From assembly GCF_013282155.1 (NCBI RefSeq), contig NZ_BLWI01000001.1:124001-188000 (forward strand): 64,000 bases of DNA, in the 5' to 3' direction. The position numbers and the translations under genes were made by a program. The notes under the pieces were generated by a model. That model was not told the origin of the DNA and did no database searches. It saw nothing but the letters and a program-made list of their open reading frames with translations. The DNA comes from Sulfitobacter sp. HGT1. GTDB lineage: Bacteria; Pseudomonadota; Alphaproteobacteria; Rhodobacterales; Rhodobacteraceae. Below, in pieces: positions 36,045-45,598 of the stretch (its first letter is position 1; every line of letters begins with the position of its first letter).

Positions 36045-36565
36045 AGCGACGCGGCAGCGCGGCTGGCCTGATCATATTGGCCTGAAATAGCACGCAAACG
36101 GGCGGCGATCTCGCGTAGGTCGTCGCCTTTCATATCTGTGCGGTCCAGATTGTCGATCAGGCAGGTGTTGCGCACGGCGCGGTAAGCCTCAATCAGTTCG
36201 GCACCTTTGGGTGACGTTCTGTAAAATACTTCCTTGCCCCGTTTATCGGCCTCAAGCAGCCCTGATTTCAGCAGCTTGCGCAGCGCATAGTTCACCGTAT
36301 GGGTATCTTCGATGTTCAGCATAAAACAGATATCGGTGAGCCGTTTTTCACGGCCCCGGTGATTGGTGTTGTGCAGCACCAGAATTTCCAGAGGCGTCAG
36401 ATCGGAATTGCCCGCCGCCGTCATGCAGCGCGACATCCAGCGGCTAAAGGCATTATAGGCAATGATCATCCCGTATTCGAGCTCGGATGCCTCCCAGCCT
36501 TCGCCCTCGGCCAGGTGGCGTGATGATACAATCCGGCGGGAAGGCTGTGATTTCGGTTCTGACAT
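36041..36565 (-). CDS. MarR-type winged-helix regulator
   Basis: Protein of 174 residues with a MarR-like core: LTPLEILVLHNTNH, then LTDICFMLNIEDTHTVNYALRKLLKSGLL as recognition helix region, then the wing GKEVFYRTSPKG. The divergent spacer 36566-36760 contains an imperfect dyad TCGTTA-CGT-TAGCGA at about 36593-36607 that may be its own operator. Target genes are not evident. Confidence 0.82.
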   Translation of the reverse strand: MSEPKSQPSRRIVSSRHLAEGEGWEASELEYGMIIAYNAFSRWMSRCMTAAGNSDLTPLEILVLHNTNHRGREKRLTDICFMLNIEDTHTVNYALRKLLKSGLLEADKRGKEVFYRTSPKGAELIEAYRAVRNTCLIDNLDRTDMKGDDLREIAARLRAISGQYDQASRAAASL

Positions 36566-36760
36566 AAGGCATCCACGGCTGATTATTGTTGTCGTTACGT
36601 TAGCGATTTGTGTGCGTCATGCAACGTTTCGAACATTCGGCGGTCCAAAAATGGTCGCATTTCCGGCATAGGTCAAACCGCGTTGCCGCCGCGCAATTCC
36701 GAATCTGATCCTCCCCCTCGGCCATGGCGTCTAATTGGGGCTAATCCTGGAGAGACACCC

Positions 36761-37678
36761 ATGCTCAAGGTCCTTACCGCCGCCGCGGTTTTGCTGTTTT
36801 CGCTCCCTCAGGCAACGGCAGCGGAGGCGCGCGCATATCTTGGCTATGGCCGGTTGATCACCAACGACTTTCTGGGCGATCTTCAAGACCGTGAACGCAC
36901 CGGTTCCGTGACCTCTTCGCGGGTTTGGGGGCCGGAATGGACCGGCACGCTGCCCCGGCAATTTGGCAAACTGATCGAATTGCGTTTGGGGATCGAGGTG
37001 CTGGCACCCGATAATCTGACCACCCCTGCCGCCGGGTCGCGCCCTTGGGCCGGGGCCTTGTCTGTCGGGATGCACAGCCATTTCCAGCACAAAGGCACAG
37101 AATTTGCAGTGGGCGCGTCGCTTTTTGTGACCGGGCCGCAGACGCGTCTGGGGATGTTGCAGCGCGAATTTCACGACTTGATCGGGGATAACCCCCCGAC
37201 GGCGCTGACATTGAACAACCAGATCGGCAACGGGTTTCACCCCACGGTGCTGATCGAGGCGGGGCGCAGCGTCGGGTTGGGCGAAAACCGGACTTTCCGC
37301 CCCTTTATCCAAGGGCAGGCAGGCATTGAAACAATGATGCGCGCCGGGTTTGATTTGACGTTCGGATCGGTCGGAACGGATGCCCTTTTGGTGCGCGACG
37401 GCACGTCGGGCCACCGCTACCGCGTGATCCAGAACACCCGCAATACCGGTTTCAGCTTTGTTGCCGGTGCCGATATTGCCTATGTCCGCGAAAGTACGTT
37501 TTTGCCCGAAAGCCGTGGATATACCCTGACCGATCACCGCGACCGCGTGCGTCTTGGCATGCATTGGCAAGGCAAGGATGCGTCGGCGTTTTACGGGGTT
37601 ACGTGGCTGGGCAAGGAATATGAAACCCAACCGGACGATCAGATCGTAGGATCGTTGCGTATCAATTTATCGTTCTGA
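36761..37678 (+). CDS. LpxR-like lipid A deacylase (DUF2219), outer membrane
   Basis: Protein of 305 residues from ATG 36761 (GGAGAGA before it) with a signal peptide (LKVLTAAAVLLFSLPQATAAEA). GRLITNDFLGDLQDRERTG is the hallmark of LpxR, where the N-D pair lies in the active site, and GMHSHFQ holds a histidine. The terminal phenylalanine (RINLSF) is typical of an outer-membrane barrel. LpxR removes the 3'-acyloxyacyl group of lipid A using Ca2+. Activity here is inferred. Confidence 0.83.
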   Translation: MLKVLTAAAVLLFSLPQATAAEARAYLGYGRLITNDFLGDLQDRERTGSVTSSRVWGPEWTGTLPRQFGKLIELRLGIEVLAPDNLTTPAAGSRPWAGALSVGMHSHFQHKGTEFAVGASLFVTGPQTRLGMLQREFHDLIGDNPPTALTLNNQIGNGFHPTVLIEAGRSVGLGENRTFRPFIQGQAGIETMMRAGFDLTFGSVGTDALLVRDGTSGHRYRVIQNTRNTGFSFVAGADIAYVRESTFLPESRGYTLTDHRDRVRLGMHWQGKDASAFYGVTWLGKEYETQPDDQIVGSLRINLSF

Positions 37679-37860
37679 AGGCGCTACATCTAGCGGGCTT
37701 ATGCCCTTGCTGCCCTACATGGGGGATATCCGGCGGTACCTGGGGAAAAATTAAGACTTTTTGCAACGCGTTGAATTGACTGAAAGAAATGGCCTTTGCA
37801 GATGCGCGGCTTTTTGCTACTCTAAAACTAATAAAAAAACGACGAGGCAGCAGAACAGTG

Positions 37861-38934
37861 GTGAAAACGGGCTTTCGGGGCACGTTTGTCATAAGCTGGT
37901 CGCAAACAGAAATAGATGGGCTAGACGCCGCGCCGGTGCGATCTCTTGAGGTAGGGGCGGCATGGGCATGGCGGGGCGACGTGGTACGCGTCGACGGCCC
38001 TTCTGACGTATTGCGACTGGATCAGGCAGATGGAGCAGAAGAACTTCGCAAACGGGCGTCACGTATGGTGCATCGGCTTGTCGGGACGGCTTTGGAAAAA
38101 GAAGTCGCGGTGCCGCGCAAGAACTATGGCGACGACCAATTCGCAAACTTGATGGATAACAGTTTCGTCGTCACGGACGGCGGCAAAAGCTATACCGTGA
38201 CGTTGATCGAAGTCGGCGGCGGTAGCCAGCCGTTGTTGATGTTCCACGACGAAATTCCGCCACGCAACAGCGACCTTTGGATTGTGCACCACACATTGGG
38301 CACCACGTCACTGGATAAGGTCGCGCAGCAAAACGGCGGCGTGATCTGCTTTACGCCCGGCACATTGATCCGCACAGACAACGGCCTGAACCGGATAGAG
38401 GATTTGTGCGAGGGCGATCTGGTTCAAACCAAAGACAACGGCATGCAGCCTGTCCGCTGGATCGGCAAACGCCGGATGAGCGGTGCACGCCTGTTTGCGA
38501 TGCCACATTTGCGCCCCGTCAGATTCCACGCAAATTCGCTGGGTCTGGCAAGGCCGGACCGGGATTTGCTGGTGTCGCCAAGCCACCGCATGTTGATCAA
38601 GGGTGATGTCGCACAAAGCCTGTTCAACACCAACGAGGTTTTGGTCACGGCGCGCGATCTGATCAACGGCTCAAGTGTGACGGTCGATGCACATGCGCGC
38701 GAGGTGACGTATATCCATGTGTTGTTGGATAGCCATCAAATCATGTGGGCGAATGGTGTCGAAACCGAAAGCTTCCACCCGGCATCTGCCGCGCTGGAAA
38801 GTCTGGATGCCAGCGACCGCGCCCGTTTGATCAAGAACTATCCAAGCCTCAGCTTTGATCCGCATACCTATGGCAGCTATGCGCGCCGGAATCTCTCGGT
38901 GTCCGAGGCCGCGATCCTTAAACACGCCGCATAA
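37861..38934 (+). CDS. Hint-domain (hedgehog/intein-like) protein
   Basis: Protein of 357 residues from GTG 37861 (KTGFRGTFVISWSQTEIDG). The Hint domain starts at GGVICFTPGTLIRTDNG, with C as the splice-like nucleophile, and includes PVRWIGKR, LVSPSHRM and HVLLDSHQIMWANGVETESF. Related roseobacter proteins are common and often predicted secreted or capable of self-cleavage. No exteins are present, and a conventional signal peptide is not clear. A longer start at 37789 is possible. Confidence 0.8.
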   Translation: MKTGFRGTFVISWSQTEIDGLDAAPVRSLEVGAAWAWRGDVVRVDGPSDVLRLDQADGAEELRKRASRMVHRLVGTALEKEVAVPRKNYGDDQFANLMDNSFVVTDGGKSYTVTLIEVGGGSQPLLMFHDEIPPRNSDLWIVHHTLGTTSLDKVAQQNGGVICFTPGTLIRTDNGLNRIEDLCEGDLVQTKDNGMQPVRWIGKRRMSGARLFAMPHLRPVRFHANSLGLARPDRDLLVSPSHRMLIKGDVAQSLFNTNEVLVTARDLINGSSVTVDAHAREVTYIHVLLDSHQIMWANGVETESFHPASAALESLDASDRARLIKNYPSLSFDPHTYGSYARRNLSVSEAAILKHAA

Positions 38935-38939
38935 TCAGG

Positions 38940-38964
38940 TCGGGCCGCGCAATCAGCGGCCCGA
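38940..38964. terminator. Terminator between the Hint gene and tlpA
   Basis: 9-bp stem TCGGGCCGC (38940-38948) with GCGGCCCGA (38956-38964), 7-base loop, 6 bp after the Hint stop and 7 bp before the convergent tlpA stop; a short CTTT follows on the plus strand. Confidence 0.65.
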
Positions 38965-38970
38965 ACCCCT

Positions 38971-39540
38971 TTAGCCGCCGGCGCGGCTGTCGACCAACGC
39001 CTTGATAATCGCCTTGGCACTGTCGCTTGACCAATCCGCATCGCCCCGCAGCCGCGCAATTTCGCGCCCCTCAGGGTCCATGATCACGGTGATCGGCAGG
39101 CCAAAGATACCCATCTGGCTGGCAACTGCCTGTTTGGGGTCTTGGTGGCGGGGCAGGCTGTCAACGCCCGCTTCCTCAAAGAACCGTTTGATCCCTTCGG
39201 GCGAATTGCGGCCCGTAGCGAGTGTCAGCACTTCGAAATCATCGCCGCCGAATTCTTTTTGCAAGGCGTTCAGCTGTGGCATTTCCTTGCGGCAGGGCGC
39301 GCACCAGGTCGCCCAGAAATTGACCAGCACATATTTGCCGCGCCAATCCTCAAGCGTGGCCGTGCCCGCGCCATCAGCCAGATCAAACGCAGCCGTAGAC
39401 GTTGCCACAGGCGCGTCATGCACCACCAGTTTTTTCATGTCACCGTCACGCAGCGCCGTGATATCGGCAGTTTGCGCAAAGCTGGGGTTTGCACCGACCG
39501 CTAGGGCCGTATAAACGAGCGCGAGCATTATCTTTTTCAT
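38971..39540 (-). CDS. TlpA-type periplasmic thiol-disulfide reductase
   Basis: Protein of 189 residues from ATG 39540 with CGGAGGG before it; signal peptide to about A22 (GANPSFAQ). [20 protein letters not shown] carries the redox pair C80/C83, and GLPITVIMD the cis-Pro. Family members reduce cytochrome c or CuA-site thiols in the periplasm. It is divergent from argH with only 22 bp between starts. Confidence 0.92.
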   Translation of the reverse strand: MKKIMLALVYTALAVGANPSFAQTADITALRDGDMKKLVVHDAPVATSTAAFDLADGAGTATLEDWRGKYVLVNFWATWCAPCRKEMPQLNALQKEFGGDDFEVLTLATGRNSPEGIKRFFEEAGVDSLPRHQDPKQAVASQMGIFGLPITVIMDPEGREIARLRGDADWSSDSAKAIIKALVDSRAGG

Positions 39541-39562
39541 TTTCCCTCCGAGGGGTTGCCTG

Positions 39563-40954
39563 ATGACCGATACGACTTCGAACAAAATGTGGGGTGGCCG
39601 TTTCGCCGCCGGACCAGACGCGATCATGGAGGCGATCAACGCCTCGATCTCGTTTGACCAGCGCATGGCCGCCCAGGACATCGCCGGGTCGCGCGCCCAT
39701 GCGGCCATGTTGGCTGCACAAGACATCATCAGTGATAGCGATGCTGACGCCATTCGGAAAGGCCTGCTCACGGTCTTGTCAGAGATCGAAGGCGGCACCT
39801 TTGCCTATTCGACCGCGCTGGAAGACATCCACATGAACGTCGAGGCGCGCCTGAAAGAGGTCATCGGCGAACCTGCGGGCCGCCTGCACACAGGCCGGTC
39901 GCGCAACGATCAGGTGGCGACAGATTTCAAGCTGTGGGTGCGCGATCAATTCGACGCCGCCGAAAGTGGTTTGCTGGCTTTGATCCAGGCATTGTTGGGC
40001 CAGGCAGAGGCCGGGGCCGATTGGGTCATGCCCGGTTTCACCCATTTGCAGACCGCACAGCCGGTCACGTGGGGCCATCACATGATGGCCTATGTAGAGA
40101 TGTTTGGCCGCGATCTGGGCCGGATGCGCGATGCGCGGGCGCGGATGAATGAATCGCCCCTGGGTGCTGCTGCGCTGGCCGGCACGTCCTTTCCCATCGA
40201 CCGCGACATGACGGCGCAGGCGTTGGGCTTTGACCGTCCGTCGGCCAATTCGCTGGATGCGGTCAGCGACCGCGACTTCGCCCTCGAATTCCTCGGGGCG
40301 GCGTCCATCTGTGCGATGCACCTGAGCCGTTTCGCGGAAGAACTGGTGATCTGGTCGTCGGCGCAATTCCGTTTCGTGACCCTGTCGGACCGGTTTTCGA
40401 CCGGGTCCAGCATCATGCCGCAGAAGAAAAACCCTGACGCGGCAGAACTGATCCGCGCCAAGATCGGTCGCATCATGGGGGCCAACGTGGCGTTGATGAT
40501 GGTGATGAAGGGCCTGCCGCTGGCCTATTCCAAGGACATGCAGGAAGATAAAGAACAGGTATTCGACGCCGCCGACAACCTGATGCTGGCGTTGGCCGCG
40601 ATGGAAGGCATGGTTAAAGACATGTCCGCCAACCGCGACAGCCTTGCTGCGGCGGCGGGGTCGGGTTTCTCGACCGCGACCGATCTGGCCGACTGGCTGG
40701 TGCGGGTGCTGGGTCTGCCTTTCCGCGATGCGCATCACATCACCGGATCGCTGGTGGCGCTGGCTGAAAAGAACGGCTGTGACCTGCCTGATCTGACGCT
40801 GGACCAGATGAAAACCGCCCATGACGGGATTACCGCAGACGTATTCGACGTGCTGGGTGTGGAAAATTCCGTCAATTCGCGTATGTCTTACGGGGGTACC
40901 GCGCCCGCGCAGGTGCGTGCGCAGGTTGCCCGCTGGAAAGGAATTCTTGGATGA
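39563..40954 (+). CDS. argH: Argininosuccinate lyase
   Basis: Final step of arginine synthesis, argininosuccinate to arginine and fumarate. 463 residues with the fumarase-superfamily signature [11 protein letters not shown] at residues 281-291, plus [13 protein letters not shown] and [11 protein letters not shown]. Start at 39563 follows GAGGGG. Its stop overlaps the next small lipoprotein start as ATGA. Confidence 0.97.
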   Translation: MTDTTSNKMWGGRFAAGPDAIMEAINASISFDQRMAAQDIAGSRAHAAMLAAQDIISDSDADAIRKGLLTVLSEIEGGTFAYSTALEDIHMNVEARLKEVIGEPAGRLHTGRSRNDQVATDFKLWVRDQFDAAESGLLALIQALLGQAEAGADWVMPGFTHLQTAQPVTWGHHMMAYVEMFGRDLGRMRDARARMNESPLGAAALAGTSFPIDRDMTAQALGFDRPSANSLDAVSDRDFALEFLGAASICAMHLSRFAEELVIWSSAQFRFVTLSDRFSTGSSIMPQKKNPDAAELIRAKIGRIMGANVALMMVMKGLPLAYSKDMQEDKEQVFDAADNLMLALAAMEGMVKDMSANRDSLAAAAGSGFSTATDLADWLVRVLGLPFRDAHHITGSLVALAEKNGCDLPDLTLDQMKTAHDGITADVFDVLGVENSVNSRMSYGGTAPAQVRAQVARWKGILG

Positions 40955-41130
40955 AACGCGCATTTGCCATCTTTGCCCTTCTCGGCTTGGCCGCATGCGG
41001 TGCAGATGGTGAACCGACCCCGCCGCACGTGAACACCGCTGTGACCCTGTCAACTTCGGGCGTGTCGCTTGGGTCCTCCGTGTCGGTGGGCCGCGGGCCG
41101 TTCCGGTTGGGGCTTGGGCTGTCGTCATGA
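40951..41130 (+). CDS. Small lipoprotein, first of a pair
   Basis: 59-residue protein whose ATG overlaps the argH stop. Signal peptide [16 protein letters not shown] ends in a lipobox (LAAC, Cys16), so it should be an acylated envelope protein. The mature part is only 44 residues and ends in [11 protein letters not shown]. No known domain. Tight coupling to argH may only reflect expression. Confidence 0.72.
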   Translation: MKRAFAIFALLGLAACGADGEPTPPHVNTAVTLSTSGVSLGSSVSVGRGPFRLGLGLSS

Positions 41131-41297
41131 TGCGGTTGGCATGTATCCTCGTTATGTGTGCTGCGGTTGGGGCCTGTACCAAACCGTCGCCAAAAGAGGC
41201 GGATGACGCGCAGAATGCACGCCAGCAACCGACACCGACAGCGTCAGGCCTGACTGTTTCAGGCTACGCCACAGTCGGCGTGATCAAGAGTTTCTGA
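41127..41297 (+). CDS. Small lipoprotein, second of a pair
   Basis: 56-residue protein starting at ATG 41127 (or 41130), overlapping the first lipoprotein stop. The lipobox VGAC gives Cys17, and the mature part is 40 residues (TKPSPKEADDAQNARQQ then a short beta-like tail GLTVSGYATVGVI). No recognised family. The chain argH, lipoprotein, lipoprotein and DUF2834 gene has no gaps, so one transcript is likely. Confidence 0.7.
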   Translation: MMRLACILVMCAAVGACTKPSPKEADDAQNARQQPTPTASGLTVSGYATVGVIKSF

Positions 41298-41298
41298 G

Positions 41299-41616
41299 AT
41301 GTCGATGCTGCGGATGATCTATCTGGCGCTGGCGATCTGGGGCGCGATCCATCCGATGTATTATTTTGTCACGTGGTTTCGGGCCAATGGCGTTGATATC
41401 ATGGGCATGGTTGACGCGTGGCATGCGAATGCCGCTGCCAGCGGGTTGGTCTGGGATTTGACCATTGCGGCCGTCACCTTGACCGTGTGGATCATCGCCG
41501 AAGTCGCTGTGCGGCGAAATTGGCAGGCGCTGATTGCCATTCCCGCAACCTTTGGTATTGGGGTAAGCTGTGGCCTGCCATTGTACCTTTTCCTGCGGTC
41601 GGCCCCTGTAAAATAG
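41299..41616 (+). CDS. DUF2834 membrane protein
   Basis: 105-residue protein with three hydrophobic segments (about 5-25, 50-70, 78-100) and the family feature IWGAIHPMYYFVTWF. Function unknown for DUF2834. Starts 1 bp after the second lipoprotein stop. Confidence 0.8.
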   Translation: MSMLRMIYLALAIWGAIHPMYYFVTWFRANGVDIMGMVDAWHANAAASGLVWDLTIAAVTLTVWIIAEVAVRRNWQALIAIPATFGIGVSCGLPLYLFLRSAPVK

Positions 41617-41656
41617 CGCCGGAGCCTCCGGCGGGGATATTTGGGAGCCAGAGAAG
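41617..41656 (+). repeat. Short GC-rich intergenic repeat of Rhodobacterales type
   Basis: The spacer before lysA holds GCCGGAGCCTCCGGC, a small hairpin, then GGGGATATTTGGGAGCCAGA. A hairpin followed by GGNATATTTGG-type sequence is frequent between genes in this order and may serve as a terminator. A related copy is at 50442-50490. It lies directly ahead of the lysA start. Confidence 0.6.
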
Positions 41657-42922
41657 ATGGATCATTTCCTGTATCGCGACGGTGCGCTGTTCGCTGAGGA
41701 TGTCGCAATTGCCGAGATCGCGGCTGCGGTGGGAACACCGTTTTACGTCTATTCGACGGCGACGCTTTTGCGGCATTTCAAAGCATTCGATGATGCGTTG
41801 GAAGGGATGGACCATCTGGTGTGTTATGCCATGAAGGCCAATTCCAATCAGGCGGTATTGCGGACGTTGGCACAGGCGGGCGCGGGCATGGATGTGGTGT
41901 CAGCCGGTGAATATCTGCGCGCCAAGGCGGCGGGTGTTCCGGGCGACAAGATCGTGTTTTCCGGCGTAGGCAAAACCGCTGCCGAGATCCGCTTGGCGCT
42001 TGAGGGTGGCATTCGCCAATTTAACGTTGAATCCGAGCCGGAGATGGAAGTGCTGGATGCTGTGGCGCGGTCGCTGGGCAAGGTCGCCCCGATCACCATT
42101 CGCGTGAACCCTGATGTCGATGCCAAGACCCATGCCAAGATTGCCACTGGCAAATCCGAGAATAAATTCGGCATTCCCATTGCGCGCGCCCGCGAGGTCT
42201 ATGCGATGGCCGCTGGTATGGCCGGTTTGCAGGTCATCGGCATTGATGTGCATATCGGCAGCCAGTTGACTGATCTGGCCCCGTTCGAGCAGGCCTATGA
42301 GAAGGTGGCAGAACTGACCGAAGTCTTGCGGGCCGACGGCCATACGATCCAGCGGCTTGATCTGGGGGGCGGTCTGGGTATCCCGTACGAGCGCAGCAAC
42401 GAAGCGCCGCCCTTGCCCAGTGACTATGGTGCGATGGTGCGGCGCAAGCTGGGCCATCTGGGCTGCGAGATCGAGATTGAACCGGGCCGTCTGATTGCAG
42501 GCAATGCCGGGTTGATGGTGAGCGAAGTCATCTATGTGAAGTCCGGCGAGGGGCGCGATTTCCTGATCCTTGACGGCGCGATGAATGATCTGATCCGCCC
42601 TGCGATGTACGAGGCGCATCATGATATCGTCCCTGTGGTTGAACCGGCCGCAGGGGCGGAGCAGCAGCCCTATGACATCGTTGGCCCGGTTTGCGAATCC
42701 GGTGATACTTTTGCCAAGCAGCGCATGATGCCCAAGCTGGCTGCCGGTGATCTGGTCGCGTTCAGAAGTGCTGGCGCATATGGTGCCGTGATGAGCAGCG
42801 AATACAATTCGCGCGCCCTTATTCCCGAGGTATTGGTCAAGGATGATCAATTTGCGGTTATTCGCCCACGCCCGACCTTTGACGAAATGATAAATCGCGA
42901 TACCATCCCTGAATGGCTTTGA
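41657..42922 (+). CDS. lysA: Diaminopimelate decarboxylase
   Basis: PLP enzyme making lysine from meso-diaminopimelate, 421 residues. K60 in CYAMKANSNQ is the PLP lysine; HIGSQLTDL, GGGLGIPY and GPVCESGDTFA are family blocks, with C of GPVCES at the active site. It follows the argH unit, so two amino-acid genes are neighbours here. Confidence 0.97.
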   Translation: MDHFLYRDGALFAEDVAIAEIAAAVGTPFYVYSTATLLRHFKAFDDALEGMDHLVCYAMKANSNQAVLRTLAQAGAGMDVVSAGEYLRAKAAGVPGDKIVFSGVGKTAAEIRLALEGGIRQFNVESEPEMEVLDAVARSLGKVAPITIRVNPDVDAKTHAKIATGKSENKFGIPIARAREVYAMAAGMAGLQVIGIDVHIGSQLTDLAPFEQAYEKVAELTEVLRADGHTIQRLDLGGGLGIPYERSNEAPPLPSDYGAMVRRKLGHLGCEIEIEPGRLIAGNAGLMVSEVIYVKSGEGRDFLILDGAMNDLIRPAMYEAHHDIVPVVEPAAGAEQQPYDIVGPVCESGDTFAKQRMMPKLAAGDLVAFRSAGAYGAVMSSEYNSRALIPEVLVKDDQFAVIRPRPTFDEMINRDTIPEWL

Positions 42923-42961
42923 CCGCGCGCCGCGTGTCAGCCATGCGGGAGAACGGTAGCG

Positions 42962-45553
42962 ATGACCCTTTTCACAACCGATGATCAGCGCCGCGGGCTT
43001 GCGGAAATTCGCTGGCCCCTGAGGCTGACCTGGGCCGGAATGTGGGCGGAGAGCCTTGTTCAGGCGCTGTGGCCGTTGCTGAGCGTTGTTTTGGTGGTGC
43101 TTGCGGCCTTGATGCTGGGGTTTCACGAAACTTTCCCGGTTGAGGGTGTGTATGGTGCTGCCGCTGCGGTTGGCATCGCTGTTCTTGGGGCCGTGGTCTA
43201 TGCCGTGCAGGTTTTCCGCCTGCCCCACCGCACCGAGGCATTGGCGCGGCTGGATGCGAGTTTGCCGGGCCGGCCCATTCAGGCGCTGATGGATGATCAG
43301 GTGATTGGCGCTGGCGATGCCGCGTCGATGGCTGTGTGGCAAGCCCATCAAAAGCGCATGGCAGATCGTGCCGCGACGGCGCGGGCGATCCCTGCGGATC
43401 TGCGGGTCAGCCGCCGCGACCGCTATGCCTTGCGCTATGTCGCTGTGCTGTTTTTCGGGGTGGCGCTGGTATTCGGGTCTGTTTGGCGTGTGGGGTCCGT
43501 TGCGGGGATGGTGCCGGGGGGCGGCGATCTGGCGAATGGTCCGGTCTGGGAAGGCTGGGCAGAGCCGCCGCGCTATACTGGACGGCCCACGTTATATCTG
43601 GCCGATCTTGAGGAAGGGCCGCTGAGCCTGCCAAGCGGCACGTTGATCACCTTGCGGCTTTATGGCGAGGTGGGCGCGTTGCAAGTGGCCGAGACCGTGT
43701 CGGGGCGGGCCGCACCCGCCGATGCCGAACCGGCCTTGGTGTTGGATTTCAAGGTCAATCAAAGCGGAGAGATCAGCATTGACGGGCCCGGGGGGCGCAA
43801 TTGGCGTGTGACCATGCTGCCCGATGCGGCCCCTCGGGTTGAAATCACCGGTGAACCGAAGGTCGCGGCCTTGGGCGAAATGCGTCTGCCCTTTGCCGCC
43901 AGCGACGATTACGGCGTCGAGGCCGGAGAGGCGCGGATATCGCTTGATCTGGCGTCGGTTGACCGGGGCTATGGTCTGGCGATTGAACCGGATGCGCGGC
44001 CCGAACTGATCATTCCGCTGCCCATGCCGATCTCGGGCAACCGGACCAATTTCGAAGAAAACCTGATCGACGATTTTTCCAAGCACCCCTGGGCGAACCT
44101 GCCCGTCAAAATCAGCCTGAGCGTTCTAGACGCGTCAGAGCAGCAATTTGCCACTGAACCCAGCGATATGATCCTGCCGGGGCGGCGGTTTTTCGATCCG
44201 CTTGCGGCGGCCGTGATCGAACAGCGGCGCGATCTGTTGTGGGCCAAAGCGAATGCATCGCGTTTGGTACCGCTGTTGAAAGCGGTGTCTTACCGCCCCC
44301 AGGATGTGTTCCGCTCCGATACCTCGGCCTTGCGGTTGCGCCGCCAGATTGAACGGCTGGAAATCCGTGCCAAATACGGGCTGACGGATGAGCTACAGGC
44401 CGAAATTGCGGATGATCTGTGGGATCTGGCGATCGAGCTGGAAGAAGGGGTGCTGGCAGATGCGTTGGAGCGGATGCGGCGCGCGCAGGAGCGCCTGACC
44501 GAAGCCATGAAAAACGGTGCCTCCAAAGAAGAGATCGCTGAGCTGATGGACGAATTGCGCCGCGCAACCGAGGATTACCTGCAGCAATTGCAGCGTCAGC
44601 AGGCCCAAGAGGGGCAAGACGGCGAGCAGCAGCAGGGTCAGCAGGGCGAAACGATGCAGATGACCCAAGACGATTTGCAACGCATGATGGACCGTATCCA
44701 GGAGCTGATGGAGCAAGGGCGCATGGCCGAGGCCGAGCAAGCGTTGCGCGAGCTGCAAGAGATGATGGAAAACATGCGCGTGACCGAAGGCCAGCCCGGT
44801 CAGGGCGGCAAAAGCCCCGGACAAGAGGCCATGGAAGGTCTGGCCGATACCTTGCGTGAACAACAAGAGCTGAGCGATCAGGCGTTTCGTGATCTTCAGG
44901 AGCAGTTCAATCAGGGCGGCCAGCCAAACCAGCCCGGGGAGGCCCCCGGCCAGCAGCAAGGGCAGGGCCAGCAGCCGGGCCAAGAACCGGGCGAGGGGCA
45001 ACAACAAGGGCAGGGTCAGCAACCCGGCCAGAATGACGGGCAATCCCAGCCGGGTCAGGATCAGGGCTCAATCGCCCAACGCCAGCAAGCCTTGCGCGAC
45101 GAGTTGAGCCGCCAGGAAGGCCGCTTGCCCGGTGGTGGGTCGCCCGAAGGTAAGGCCGCGCGTGACGCATTGGATCGTGCGGGTCGTGCGATGGACGGGG
45201 CAGAGGAAGCCTTGCGCCAGAACGATCTGGCAGATGCCATCGACAACCAGGCCCAGGCGATGGAGGCCCTGCGTGAGGGCATGCGTGCGCTTGGCGATGC
45301 GATGGCGCAAGAACAGCAGCAAGAGGCTGGTCAGGGCACAGCCGAAGGCACCCAAAAGGGCGACAACCGTGATCCCTTGGGGCGCAATCAATCCTCTAAC
45401 GGGGGCGAAAGCACCGAAGGTGATCTGGCGCTGGACAATGATGCCTATGGCCGCGCGCGCGAATTGCTGGATGAAATCCGCCGCCGTTCAGGAGAGGCTG
45501 AGCGCCCCGAGGTGGAGCGCGATTACCTGAATAGGCTTCTGGATCGTTTCTAG
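42962..45553 (+). CDS. TIGR02302 (DUF4175) membrane protein
   Basis: 863 residues with two or three N-terminal helices (about 45-80, 160-180) and a large domain after them. From about 530 on it is rich in Q, G and E; 640-700 is almost only PGQ/QGQ low-complexity sequence, then a coiled-coil-like tail ends at RLLDRF. This is the profile of the alphaproteobacterial TIGR02302 family, which has no known function. It lies between lysA and a convergent zinc-ribbon gene. Confidence 0.88.
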   Translation: MTLFTTDDQRRGLAEIRWPLRLTWAGMWAESLVQALWPLLSVVLVVLAALMLGFHETFPVEGVYGAAAAVGIAVLGAVVYAVQVFRLPHRTEALARLDASLPGRPIQALMDDQVIGAGDAASMAVWQAHQKRMADRAATARAIPADLRVSRRDRYALRYVAVLFFGVALVFGSVWRVGSVAGMVPGGGDLANGPVWEGWAEPPRYTGRPTLYLADLEEGPLSLPSGTLITLRLYGEVGALQVAETVSGRAAPADAEPALVLDFKVNQSGEISIDGPGGRNWRVTMLPDAAPRVEITGEPKVAALGEMRLPFAASDDYGVEAGEARISLDLASVDRGYGLAIEPDARPELIIPLPMPISGNRTNFEENLIDDFSKHPWANLPVKISLSVLDASEQQFATEPSDMILPGRRFFDPLAAAVIEQRRDLLWAKANASRLVPLLKAVSYRPQDVFRSDTSALRLRRQIERLEIRAKYGLTDELQAEIADDLWDLAIELEEGVLADALERMRRAQERLTEAMKNGASKEEIAELMDELRRATEDYLQQLQRQQAQEGQDGEQQQGQQGETMQMTQDDLQRMMDRIQELMEQGRMAEAEQALRELQEMMENMRVTEGQPGQGGKSPGQEAMEGLADTLREQQELSDQAFRDLQEQFNQGGQPNQPGEAPGQQQGQGQQPGQEPGEGQQQGQGQQPGQNDGQSQPGQDQGSIAQRQQALRDELSRQEGRLPGGGSPEGKAARDALDRAGRAMDGAEEALRQNDLADAIDNQAQAMEALREGMRALGDAMAQEQQQEAGQGTAEGTQKGDNRDPLGRNQSSNGGESTEGDLALDNDAYGRARELLDEIRRRSGEAERPEVERDYLNRLLDRF

Positions 45554-45565
45554 GTTGAGATAGCC

Positions 45566-45598
45566 GCCAATCGGGCAGCCGCTAGCTGCCGGATTGGC
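45566..45598. terminator. Hairpin between convergent genes
   Basis: A 14-position stem (45566-45579 with 45585-45598) with one mismatch and a 5-base loop, overlapping the stop of the zinc-ribbon gene. There is little T-run on either side. Placed as a shared terminator of the two convergent genes. Confidence 0.55.

Noticed and set aside
44600-45060. Tandem PGQ/QGQ-rich DNA considered as a repeat array
   Set aside because: The repetition is irregular, stays in frame, and encodes the low-complexity part of a TIGR02302 protein; it is not an independent repeat or CRISPR.
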